This document shows positions 1 to 6,872 of a stretch of 25,927 nucleotides of DNA, in pieces. Origin of the DNA: an uncultured Paracoccaceae bacterium (lineage in GTDB: Bacteria > Pseudomonadota > Alphaproteobacteria > Rhodobacterales > Rhodobacteraceae); assembly GCA_938038825.1 (NCBI GenBank), contig CALHST010000426.1:1-25927 (forward strand). The letters run 5' to 3'. Both the position numbers and the translations under genes were made by a program. Each line of letters starts with the position of its first letter. Within the stretch, counting starts at the first letter, position 1. A model generated the notes under the pieces. It was not told the origin of the DNA. It ran no database searches and worked only from the letters and a program-made list of their open reading frames with translations.

Positions 1-1241
1 TGCACCGTTCGCTGCTGGACAACTTGAACCTAGCCGCGCTGGAAAACGCGACTGAACAAGATCTTCGTGCCGAAATCAACGCGATTACCAGTGAAATCCT
101 GGAAGAGCGTGCCATTGTCTTGAACCGAGAAGATCGCACCACATTGAACAAGGAATTGTTCGATGAGGTTACTGGGCTTGGTCCCTTAGAGACCTTATTG
201 CGCGATGATACCGTGAACGATATTCTGGTGAACGGTCCACAGCAGATTTTTGTGGAACGCGATGGTAAGCTTCAGCTGACCAATGTTACGTTTAAAGACG
301 AGCGTCACCTTCTTCGGATCATTGACAAAATCGTTTCCGCCGTCGGTCGGCGGGTTGATGAATCCAATCCTTATGTGGACGCGCGCCTGAAAGATGGCTC
401 GCGCTTTAACGCAATGGTGCCACCTGTTGCGGTTGACGGCTCTCTTGTCTCAATCCGGAAGTTCAAAAAGGACAAACTGGGCATTGACGATCTGGTCAAT
501 TTTGGCGCCTTCACCGAAGAAATGGCGGCCTATTTGCAAGCGGCCGTGTCTACCCGTTTGAACATTATCGTGTCTGGCGGTACCGGCTCTGGTAAAACCA
601 CCACGCTCAACGCCCTGTCGTCCTTTATTGACGATGCGGAACGGATCCTCACGATCGAGGATACTGCGGAACTTCAACTGCAACAAACCCATGTGGGCCG
701 GATGGAAAGCCGCCCGCCAAACGTGGAAGGCAAAGGCGAAGTGTCCCCTCGTGATTGTCTGAAGAACGCGCTTCGGATGCGCCCTGACCGCATTATCGTT
801 GGGGAAACGCGTGGCGAAGAAGTGATCGACATGTTGCAGGCCATGAACACCGGCCACGATGGATCCATGACCACCATCCACGCCAACAACGCCCGAGACG
901 GGATTTCCCGTCTGGAAAACATGATCGCCATGGCGGGTATCGAAATGCCGCTGAAAGCGATGCGTTCCCAGATCTCCTCGGCTGTGAACTTGATCGTTCA
1001 GGCTTCGCGCCTGCAAGACGGCTCTCGGCGCATGACGTCCATCACAGAGATTACCGGCATGGAAGGCGAAGTGATCTCTATGCAGGAAATTTTTCGGTTC
1101 CAACGTGTTGGCCTGACCAAAGACAACAAAATTATTGGGCATTTCACGGCAACAGGCGTGCGATCCCACTTCTCTGAACGGTTCCGGTTGTGGGGCTATG
1201 ACTTGCCAACTTCCATTTATGAACCTGTGGCTGCTCAGTAA
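1..1241 (+). CDS. cpaF: Tad/Flp pilus assembly ATPase CpaF (TadA), 5'-truncated by window edge
   Basis: Secretion ATPase of the type II/IV (VirB11-like) family. It powers assembly of Flp/Tad pili at the inner membrane, working with TadB and TadC. The frame is open from base 3 with no convincing start; the first possible initiator is a TTG at 24, but codons before it continue in frame, so the true start lies outside the window. Counting from that TTG, Walker A (GGTGSGKT) is at about residues 185-192. It is followed by an acidic Walker-B-like stretch (ILTIEDTAEL), RMRPDRIIVGETRG, and the His-box region (GSMTTIHANN), all typical of CpaF. The C-terminus (about 405 residues seen) is complete. tadB follows after 15 bases, consistent with one operon. 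Family assignment is very secure; the N-terminal forkhead-like or disordered part cannot be judged here. Confidence 0.96.
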   Translation, partial: HRSLLDNLNLAALENATEQDLRAEINAITSEILEERAIVLNREDRTTLNKELFDEVTGLGPLETLLRDDTVNDILVNGPQQIFVERDGKLQLTNVTFKDERHLLRIIDKIVSAVGRRVDESNPYVDARLKDGSRFNAMVPPVAVDGSLVSIRKFKKDKLGIDDLVNFGAFTEEMAAYLQAAVSTRLNIIVSGGTGSGKTTTLNALSSFIDDAERILTIEDTAELQLQQTHVGRMESRPPNVEGKGEVSPRDCLKNALRMRPDRIIVGETRGEEVIDMLQAMNTGHDGSMTTIHANNARDGISRLENMIAMAGIEMPLKAMRSQISSAVNLIVQASRLQDGSRRMTSITEITGMEGEVISMQEIFRFQRVGLTKDNKIIGHFTATGVRSHFSERFRLWGYDLPTSIYEPVAAQ

Positions 1242-1256
1242 GCAAAGGCTGAAATT

Positions 1257-2219
1257 ATGAGTGCAGAACCAATTATTTACGGCCTGATCTTCATCGGCGT
1301 TCTTGTGCTGGTCGAAGGCCTTTATCTGGTGGTTTTTGGAAAATCCATTAGCCTGAACAGCAGGGTGAACAGGCGCCTTGAAATGTTGAACAAAGGCACC
1401 TCGCGCGACGAGGTGCTGGAAACGCTGCGCAAGGAAATGCAGCAGCACATGAAAGCGCGGTCAATCCCGCTGTATTCATTGCTGGCGGACAAGGCCCAAA
1501 AAGCTGCGATTGCGTTCACGCCCCAGCAGCTCATGATGATTATGGCCGGTGTTTCTGGGCTGGCTTTTGTGGGCATGACAATTGGGACCGAAACTGAAGT
1601 GCCAGTGCGCGCTTTGATGTCTGTCGCGATTGGTGTGGGCGGTGTTTATTTCTGGGTCTCATCCAAAGCCAAAAAACGACTTGGCATGATCGAAGAACAA
1701 CTGCCTGACGCCATCGAATTGATGGTGCGGTCCTTGCGAGTTGGTCACCCCTTCTCGTCTGCGATTTCGATTGTTTCGAAAGAAGTGGCGGATCCGCTTG
1801 CGTCCGAATTTGGCGTCATCGCAGATGAAAGCGCGTATGGCCGTGACGTGGGTGAAGCGCTCAAGGATATGTCCGAACGCTTGGATATGCAGGATTTGCG
1901 CTTCCTTGCGGTGGCTGTGACAATCCAACAGCAATCCGGCGGTAACCTGGCCGAAATTCTTGCTGGCCTGTCAAAAGTGATCCGGGCGCGGTTCCGTTTG
2001 TTCCGCAGGGTGCGGGCCATTACGGCCGAGGCGCAATGGTCCGGCAAATTCCTATCAGCTTTCCCCCTGATCGCCTTGGTTGTGATTAATGTGGGTGATC
2101 CGAATTATTACGACGTTGTCCGGGACCACGAATACTTCATTCCTGCGTGTTTCTTTGTCGGCATCATGTTGTCCATCAACCTGTATGTCATGCGCGTCCT
2201 GACCGACATTAAAGTTTAA
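1257..2219 (+). CDS. tadB: Tad pilus inner-membrane platform protein TadB (type II secretion F family)
   Basis: A 320-aa polytopic membrane protein of the GspF/T2SSF family. With TadC it forms the platform that couples CpaF ATP hydrolysis to extrusion of pilin subunits. There is an N-terminal membrane segment at about residues 7-27 and a hydrophobic pair at about 90-135. The cytoplasmic T2SSF domain spans about 145-260 (EEQLPDAIELMVRSLRVGHP and QQQSGGNLAEIL are typical family signatures). Two C-terminal membrane segments lie at about 262-312. The ATG sits 15 bases after the cpaF stop and 18 bases separate this gene from tadC, so the three are almost certainly co-transcribed. Length is normal for TadB. 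Confidence 0.95.
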   Translation: MSAEPIIYGLIFIGVLVLVEGLYLVVFGKSISLNSRVNRRLEMLNKGTSRDEVLETLRKEMQQHMKARSIPLYSLLADKAQKAAIAFTPQQLMMIMAGVSGLAFVGMTIGTETEVPVRALMSVAIGVGGVYFWVSSKAKKRLGMIEEQLPDAIELMVRSLRVGHPFSSAISIVSKEVADPLASEFGVIADESAYGRDVGEALKDMSERLDMQDLRFLAVAVTIQQQSGGNLAEILAGLSKVIRARFRLFRRVRAITAEAQWSGKFLSAFPLIALVVINVGDPNYYDVVRDHEYFIPACFFVGIMLSINLYVMRVLTDIKV

Positions 2220-2237
2220 AGAGACGGAGCAATACAG

Positions 2238-3224
2238 ATGGGTTTTTTACAACCAGTCAACGATCTTCTGGTCGGATACCTTGGCCCGCTCGGTCCCATC
2301 ATTTTGGTGGGTGTGCTTGGCTTGGTCATTGTCGCTGTGACAGTATCGATGATGCTTGCGCAGCCCGAAGATCCGCTAAACAAACTCAAGAAAAACGCCA
2401 AAAGTGGCACCACAACTGAAGCGCAAAAAGAACGGTTGCGTCAGGGTGGTAGAAACGAACAACTTGAACGTTTTTCCAAGTTCCTTGAACCGGAAGACGT
2501 AGCCGAGCTGTCGAAACTACAGCTGACGATGCGTCAGGCAGGCTACCAGTCCAAAGACTCTGTGCGCATGTTTCATGCCGCGCAAATGGTGCTGGCTATC
2601 CTCGGGATCATCTTGGGCCTGTGCTATACGACCTTCGTTATTAGCCCGGATGTGGAACTGACCACTCAGCAAAACATTATGTATATTCTGGGCCCCGGCG
2701 GTGTTGGGTATTTCCTGCCCAAATACTGGATCAACAAACGGGTTGCAGAGCGCAAAGAGGAAATCACGCGTGGTTTCCCAGACAGCCTCGACATGATGCT
2801 GGTGTGTGTCGAAGCCGGACAATCGATGGACCAATCCATTAACCGGGTTGCCGGAGAGTTGCGTGGTTCTTGCGCTGCATTGGCCGATGAATATGAAATC
2901 GTGTCTTATGAAATGAAAGCCGGTAAAGACAAGTCCGCAGTCCTTCAGGATATGGGCGAACGCTGCGGTGTGCAGGACGTGTCCTCGTTTGTCACAGTGC
3001 TTGTTCAATCCGCCACGTTCGGGACGTCGGTATCGGAAGCCTTGCGCGTCTATGCAGGTGAAATGCGCGACAAACGCGTGATGCGGGCTGAAGAAGCCGC
3101 CAACAAATTGCCAACAAAAATGACTTTGGCCACAATGATGCTAACAGTGCCGCCGCTGCTTGTAATCCTGGTGGGACCTTCTGTCCACGGGATCACACAA
3201 CTCGGAAACATCGGCGGTCCGTGA
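2238..3224 (+). CDS. tadC: Tad pilus inner-membrane platform protein TadC (type II secretion F family)
   Basis: A 328-aa second T2SSF-family protein, the usual partner of TadB in the Tad machine. It has a membrane segment at about residues 20-40, a second hydrophobic region at about 115-135, a T2SSF core at about 170-295 (GFPDSLDMMLVCVEAGQSMD, then VSSFVTVLVQSATFGTSVSEAL), and a C-terminal membrane segment (LATMMLTVPPLLVILVG). A purine-rich GAGACGGAG ribosome-binding region precedes the ATG. A strong hairpin with a T-run lies 30 bases after the stop, so this gene closes the first transcriptional segment of the locus, or the hairpin attenuates read-through to the lipoprotein genes. Confidence 0.95.
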   Translation: MGFLQPVNDLLVGYLGPLGPIILVGVLGLVIVAVTVSMMLAQPEDPLNKLKKNAKSGTTTEAQKERLRQGGRNEQLERFSKFLEPEDVAELSKLQLTMRQAGYQSKDSVRMFHAAQMVLAILGIILGLCYTTFVISPDVELTTQQNIMYILGPGGVGYFLPKYWINKRVAERKEEITRGFPDSLDMMLVCVEAGQSMDQSINRVAGELRGSCAALADEYEIVSYEMKAGKDKSAVLQDMGERCGVQDVSSFVTVLVQSATFGTSVSEALRVYAGEMRDKRVMRAEEAANKLPTKMTLATMMLTVPPLLVILVGPSVHGITQLGNIGGP

Positions 3225-3254
3225 TGTAACGAGTCTCGCAAGTCACAAGTAGGG

Positions 3255-3296
3255 AAAAACCGTTCCGAAAGGGGCGGTTTTTCTTTGCTTTTTTTC
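3255..3296 (+). terminator. Rho-independent terminator or attenuator after tadC
   Basis: The arms at 3255-3266 and 3271-3282 form a 12-bp stem (two inner pairs are G-T). It closes on a GAAA tetraloop and is followed by a T-rich run to 3296. The sequence is a textbook intrinsic terminator for plus-strand transcription. It sits inside the Tad gene string, so it may only partly terminate and so lower expression of the downstream lipoproteins and peptidase. Confidence 0.85.
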
Positions 3297-3347
3297 CAAG
3301 ACCTGTTCCAAATACGAAAAACATATAAGATCGGGCAGGTTACGATC

Positions 3348-3929
3348 ATGAAATCGGTACGTTTTTCGCGCACAAGATTGTGCGTGGCGACCTTGAGTGG
3401 GCTTTTGGTCATTGCGGGATGTTCGCCCGCCATTGATCAATCCAGCGACGGCGTTGTTGCGCCCGGCGTCAACCGGTTTGCGCAATCCGAAGACCATTTG
3501 ATCGTTGCACACAGACTTGTCGCTGCTGACGAACATGAACTGGCCCTGCGCTCTTTTACGCGGGCGGCATTGGATCGCGGCAACACCGACACTGAAATTC
3601 TGCTGGGTATGGGCACCGCCAATCTTGGGCTTGGGCGACTTAAGCAAGCCGAGCGTTTGCTGCGTCTGGCCGCCGAAAACAAAGAAGCATGGCCTGAAGT
3701 GTACAACAATCTGGGCGTTGTTCTGATGGAACAGGGACGTAACCACGAAGCGTCTCAAATCTTCAAGAAAGCCTATGCGCTGGACAATGGCGAAAGTGAC
3801 TCAATCCGGGACAATCTGAGATTGGCGCTATCTAAAAGTGAAAATTCTGTTATCCTAGAGGATAATCAAGAAGACTATAAATTGGTGCGGCGTGGTCGGA
3901 ACGACTATTTGATCAGCAAGACACCATGA
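3348..3929 (+). CDS. tadD: TPR lipoprotein TadD (Tad pilus assembly)
   Basis: A 193-aa tetratricopeptide-repeat lipoprotein, needed in known Tad systems for pilus biogenesis, probably as an outer-membrane-anchored assembly or secretin-helper factor. I chose the ATG at 3348 because it gives a clean lipoprotein signal peptide: a basic start (MKSVRFSRTR), a hydrophobic core and the lipobox VIAGC with Cys at about residue 25. A longer in-frame start at 3285 would overlap the terminator. Helical TPR units follow at about residues 50-160 (ALRSFTRAAL, EILLGMGTANLGLGRLKQAE, PEVYNNLGVVLMEQGRNHEA). The gene is followed after 31 bases by another TPR lipoprotein. Confidence 0.9.
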   Translation: MKSVRFSRTRLCVATLSGLLVIAGCSPAIDQSSDGVVAPGVNRFAQSEDHLIVAHRLVAADEHELALRSFTRAALDRGNTDTEILLGMGTANLGLGRLKQAERLLRLAAENKEAWPEVYNNLGVVLMEQGRNHEASQIFKKAYALDNGESDSIRDNLRLALSKSENSVILEDNQEDYKLVRRGRNDYLISKTP

Positions 3930-3960
3930 ACGAGGCAGAGCAGTAAAAGGACGCAAAAAC

Positions 3961-4806
3961 ATGCGCCGACCTATTCTATTTTCCCTAAGCATCAGCAGTG
4001 CTTTGGTTCTCGCAGCTTGTGGCGGCGGAGATCAAGCCGTCGACCGGGCTTTCAATGATGTGAATGTCATTGACGAAAGTAACCTCAACGAAGTGATGTT
4101 GACCGTTGCCGACCCAAATGAGGCTGTCACACATTTCGCGCGCATTGCGCAGTCCGATCCGGGACGCATTGATGCGCAACGTGGTTTGGCACTGTCCCTG
4201 TCCCGGGCAAAACGTGTGGACGAGGCAAAATCGCAATGGGCAAAAGTTGTGATCATGCAAGATGCCACCAACAGCGACCATGTCGAATATGCCGATGCCT
4301 TAATCCGCACCGGTGATTGGGCCTTGGCAGAAAAGACGCTGGATTCCGTGCCCCCAACACACGAGACATTCAAGCGCTATCGCCTTGAAGCCGTTGTTGC
4401 CGACAGCAAACAAGAGTGGAAAAAAGCGGACAGCTTTTATGAAACGGCCATTGGCCTGACCACAACGCCCGGCAGTGTCATGAACAACTGGGGATATTCC
4501 AAGTTGTCTCGCGGTGATTTCAAAACAGCGGAACGCTTGTTTATCGATGCAATCAACGCAGATCCAAAACTGTTTACCGCAAAAAACAACTTGGTTTTGG
4601 CACGTGCAGCACAGCGTAACTATACCCTGCCTGTGATCCAGATGGATCAATCGGAACGGGCGCATCTGTTGCATACGATGGCTTTGTCAGCGATCAAACA
4701 AAATGATGTGGAAACAGGTAAGACCCTGCTACGCGAAGCCATCGATACCCATCCTCAGCACTTCGAAGCCGCGGTCCGGGCCTTGCGTGCCTTGGAAAGC
4801 GCGTAA
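3961..4806 (+). CDS. Second TPR-repeat lipoprotein of the Tad locus
   Basis: A 281-aa protein with a lipoprotein signal peptide (MRRPILFSLSISSALVLAAC; lipobox LAAC with Cys at residue 20) and TPR-like helical repeats over most of its length, for example FKRYRLEAVVADSKQEWKKA, GSVMNNWGYSKLSRGDFKTA and the following ERLFIDAINADPKLFTAKNN. It is paralogous in style to the TadD-like gene just upstream; many Rhodobacteraceae Tad loci carry two such lipoproteins in tandem. An AAAGGA ribosome-binding sequence lies about 8 bases before the ATG. It probably works in the periplasm or at the outer membrane in Tad pilus assembly. Which of the two lipoproteins is the true TadD equivalent cannot be settled from sequence alone. 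Confidence 0.88.
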   Translation: MRRPILFSLSISSALVLAACGGGDQAVDRAFNDVNVIDESNLNEVMLTVADPNEAVTHFARIAQSDPGRIDAQRGLALSLSRAKRVDEAKSQWAKVVIMQDATNSDHVEYADALIRTGDWALAEKTLDSVPPTHETFKRYRLEAVVADSKQEWKKADSFYETAIGLTTTPGSVMNNWGYSKLSRGDFKTAERLFIDAINADPKLFTAKNNLVLARAAQRNYTLPVIQMDQSERAHLLHTMALSAIKQNDVETGKTLLREAIDTHPQHFEAAVRALRALESA

Positions 4807-4815
4807 CTTCCATTG

Positions 4816-5310
4816 ATGGCCCTGACACAATTCGAGGCCTGGGTTTGCCTGCCATTTCTGGTGCCGTTGTGTTTTTACACAGCGTATACAGATTTGCGGG
4901 AAATGAAGATCAAAAATCAAACCGTTCTTGCGATGGGCGGTTTGTTTCTTGTTTTGGGTCTGATCACCCTACCCTTTGATGTGTATTTGTGGCGCCTTGC
5001 GCAATTGGCCATCGTGCTTGTGGTGGGCATTGTGCTGAACGCTGCAGGTGTCATGGGCGCTGGGGATGCAAAATTTGCAGCCGCGGCAGCCCCTTACGTG
5101 GCATTGGGAGATCTACGCCTGATTATCGTGCTGTTTGTTGCGTTTCTGATCACCGCATTCATCGCGCATCGCATTGCAAAACACAGCCCCCTGCGCCGAA
5201 TGGCGCCCGATTGGGAAAGCTGGAACCGCAAAAAAGACTTCCCAATGGGGCTGGCCCTTGGCCCCTGTCTTGCCACCTATTTGGGACTTGGCGCCATAAT
5301 GGGGTCATAA
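4816..5310 (+). CDS. tadV: Prepilin peptidase TadV/CpaA (A24 aspartyl protease)
   Basis: A 164-aa polytopic membrane protease of the type IV prepilin peptidase family (A24A, short CpaA/TadV form without the methylase domain). It cleaves Flp prepilin and TadE/F-type pseudopilins in the inner membrane. Both catalytic aspartates are visible: D26 in YTDLRE and D84 in the GxGD motif (GAGDAKF). Hydrophobic segments lie at about residues 8-25, 36-55, 60-78, 92-112 and 140-160. An in-frame TTG at 4813 directly precedes the ATG at 4816; I chose ATG, although neither has a clear Shine-Dalgarno. The gap to the upstream lipoprotein is 9 bases, so it is likely translated from the same message. Confidence 0.92.
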   Translation: MALTQFEAWVCLPFLVPLCFYTAYTDLREMKIKNQTVLAMGGLFLVLGLITLPFDVYLWRLAQLAIVLVVGIVLNAAGVMGAGDAKFAAAAAPYVALGDLRLIIVLFVAFLITAFIAHRIAKHSPLRRMAPDWESWNRKKDFPMGLALGPCLATYLGLGAIMGS

Positions 5311-5416
5311 TTTTCTGCCAAACTTCGTGTTAACGTTGCGCCGAAATGGACGCGACCCGTAAGTCTTCTTGCGCGCAAAGAACAACACGAAACATAGGCA
5401 ACACAGGCACGTCCCC

Positions 5417-6727
5417 ATGAATATGCAAACCACAAGTGTTATGGCGCCCCCCGCGCCCAAACGGCTTCACGAGATGAAGCTGCCCACAGTGATGATGCGG
5501 GACATTTTGCTGAAAACTATGTTCCGCAAGAACCTGGATTTGGTGAGCGAACTCAGCCAAGCGATCTGTCTGCCCATTCCGGTCACACAAGAACTTGTGG
5601 ATATGGGCCGCGATCAGAAGCTGATCGAAGCCACAGGGACCTTGTCTGCTACGTCCGGGAATGAAATGGGTTACCAGCTCACGGACGCAGGTAAATCCCG
5701 CGCACATGATGCCTTGGCACAATCCGAATATTTTGGCGCGATGCCCGTACCGCTGGAAGTTTACAAAGAACAGGTTCAACGCCAGTCGATCCGCAATATC
5801 CAATTGACCCGCGACCAACTGACCGGCGCAATGGGACATCTGATTTTGCCAGACGCCTTGTTGGATCATCTGGGCCCTGCAGTTGGCGCGGGCCGCTCAA
5901 TTCTGATGTATGGCCCCCCGGGTAACGGCAAATCTTCGATTTCGAATGGGATCCGGGATGCGATGGGGGACAAAGTTTATGTACCCCGCGCCATCGAATT
6001 CGCCGGCCAAGTGATTACAGTCTATGACCCGATTGTGCATTCCGCCGCAGAAGAACAGATTGATGATCCAAATTCGCTGCGCCGCACAGGCAATCGCTTT
6101 GATACGCGTTATGTGCGCTGCGAACGCCCCACAGTGATTACGGGCGGTGAATTATCGCTTGATATGTTGGATCTGGTCTACAATCCTACAGCCAGGACGT
6201 ATCAGGCGCCTTTGCAGCTGAAATCCACCGGCGGCATCTTCATCGTGGACGACCTTGGTCGACAGGCAGAACCGCCACAGGCTTTGGTCAACCGCTGGAT
6301 TGTTCCCTTGGAAGAGGCGAAAGATATCCTTGCGTTGCAATCAGGTGAGAAATTCGAAGTTCCGTTTGATACTTTGGTGATCTTTTCAACCAACTTCCAT
6401 CCAAACGAGATTTTTGACCAAGCCGCCCTGCGTCGGATTTTCTTCAAGATCAAAATTGATGGACCCAATCAGGAAGACTTCCTGAAAATCTTCGCGATGG
6501 TGGCCCGCAAGAAGGGTGTGCCCCTAGATGAGGCATCCCTGGTGCATTTGCTGAAGGTGAAATACCCAACCATCGACAATGTCTATGCGAACTATCAACC
6601 CAACTTCCTGATCGACCAGATTAAGTCGATCTGCGATTTTGAGGGCATCCCCTATCAAATGCGCCCGGATCTTTTGGACCGGGCCTGGGCCAATATGTTC
6701 GTCAAAGACGAAACGATTGTCCGTTAA
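5417..6727 (+). CDS. AAA-family ATPase, conserved beside the Tad locus
   Basis: A 436-aa soluble P-loop ATPase. From the chosen ATG at 5417, Walker A (GPPGNGKS) is at about residues 166-173 and Walker B (GIFIVDDLGR) at about 273-282. A sensor-1-like segment (TLVIFSTNFHP) follows, then a putative arginine finger (AALRRIFFKI), and a C-terminal helical region. The N-terminal ~140 residues look like a helix-rich adaptor (repeated short helices, MRDILLKTMFRKNLDLVSEL) and have no motif I recognise. Genes of this type recur beside tad/cpa genes in roseobacters, so a role in Tad function is possible but inferred. A longer frame from 5369 adds only a basic, low-complexity start and was not chosen. Exact biochemical role unknown. 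Confidence 0.85.
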   Translation: MNMQTTSVMAPPAPKRLHEMKLPTVMMRDILLKTMFRKNLDLVSELSQAICLPIPVTQELVDMGRDQKLIEATGTLSATSGNEMGYQLTDAGKSRAHDALAQSEYFGAMPVPLEVYKEQVQRQSIRNIQLTRDQLTGAMGHLILPDALLDHLGPAVGAGRSILMYGPPGNGKSSISNGIRDAMGDKVYVPRAIEFAGQVITVYDPIVHSAAEEQIDDPNSLRRTGNRFDTRYVRCERPTVITGGELSLDMLDLVYNPTARTYQAPLQLKSTGGIFIVDDLGRQAEPPQALVNRWIVPLEEAKDILALQSGEKFEVPFDTLVIFSTNFHPNEIFDQAALRRIFFKIKIDGPNQEDFLKIFAMVARKKGVPLDEASLVHLLKVKYPTIDNVYANYQPNFLIDQIKSICDFEGIPYQMRPDLLDRAWANMFVKDETIVR

Positions 6728-6737
6728 ACCTTGCGGA

Positions 6738-6770
6738 GCGCGCCTTGGGGCGCGCCCGTGATTTTATTTT
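6738..6770 (+). terminator. Rho-independent terminator after the AAA ATPase
   Basis: GCGCGCC (6738-6744) pairs perfectly with GGCGCGC (6749-6755) around a TTGG loop. A T-rich tail (ATTTTATTTT) starts six bases after the stem. It lies 10 bases past the ATPase stop and should end plus-strand transcripts of the Tad region. Confidence 0.75.
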
Positions 6771-6840
6771 AGGGGGAGACGTTGCCTCCCCCTTGCCCCC
6801 CTCCAGGATATTTTTGGCAAAAAGAAAATGGGGGAGTGGG
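6771..6840. repeat. Intergenic palindromic element
   Basis: Two further palindromes follow the terminator. AGGGGGAG (6771-6778) pairs with CTCCCCCT (6786-6793) over a 7-nt loop. TTTTT (6811-6815) pairs with AAAAA (6819-6823) around GGC, embedded in the phrase GGATATTTTTGGCAAAAAGA. I recall similar ATATTTTTGG...AAGAA phrases as common intergenic sequences in Rhodobacteraceae genomes, but that is from memory and unverified. The patch may act as a composite bidirectional terminator or be a dispersed repeat. Confidence 0.5.
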
Positions 6841-6872
6841 AGTGCGCCACCGGATGCTTTAAGTTTGCGTCT

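Noticed and set aside
450..1448. Long minus-strand ORF (332 aa) opposite cpaF
   Set aside because: It lies antisense to strongly conserved CpaF codons, is His/Gln/Phe-rich in the manner of mirror frames, and has no recognisable domain.
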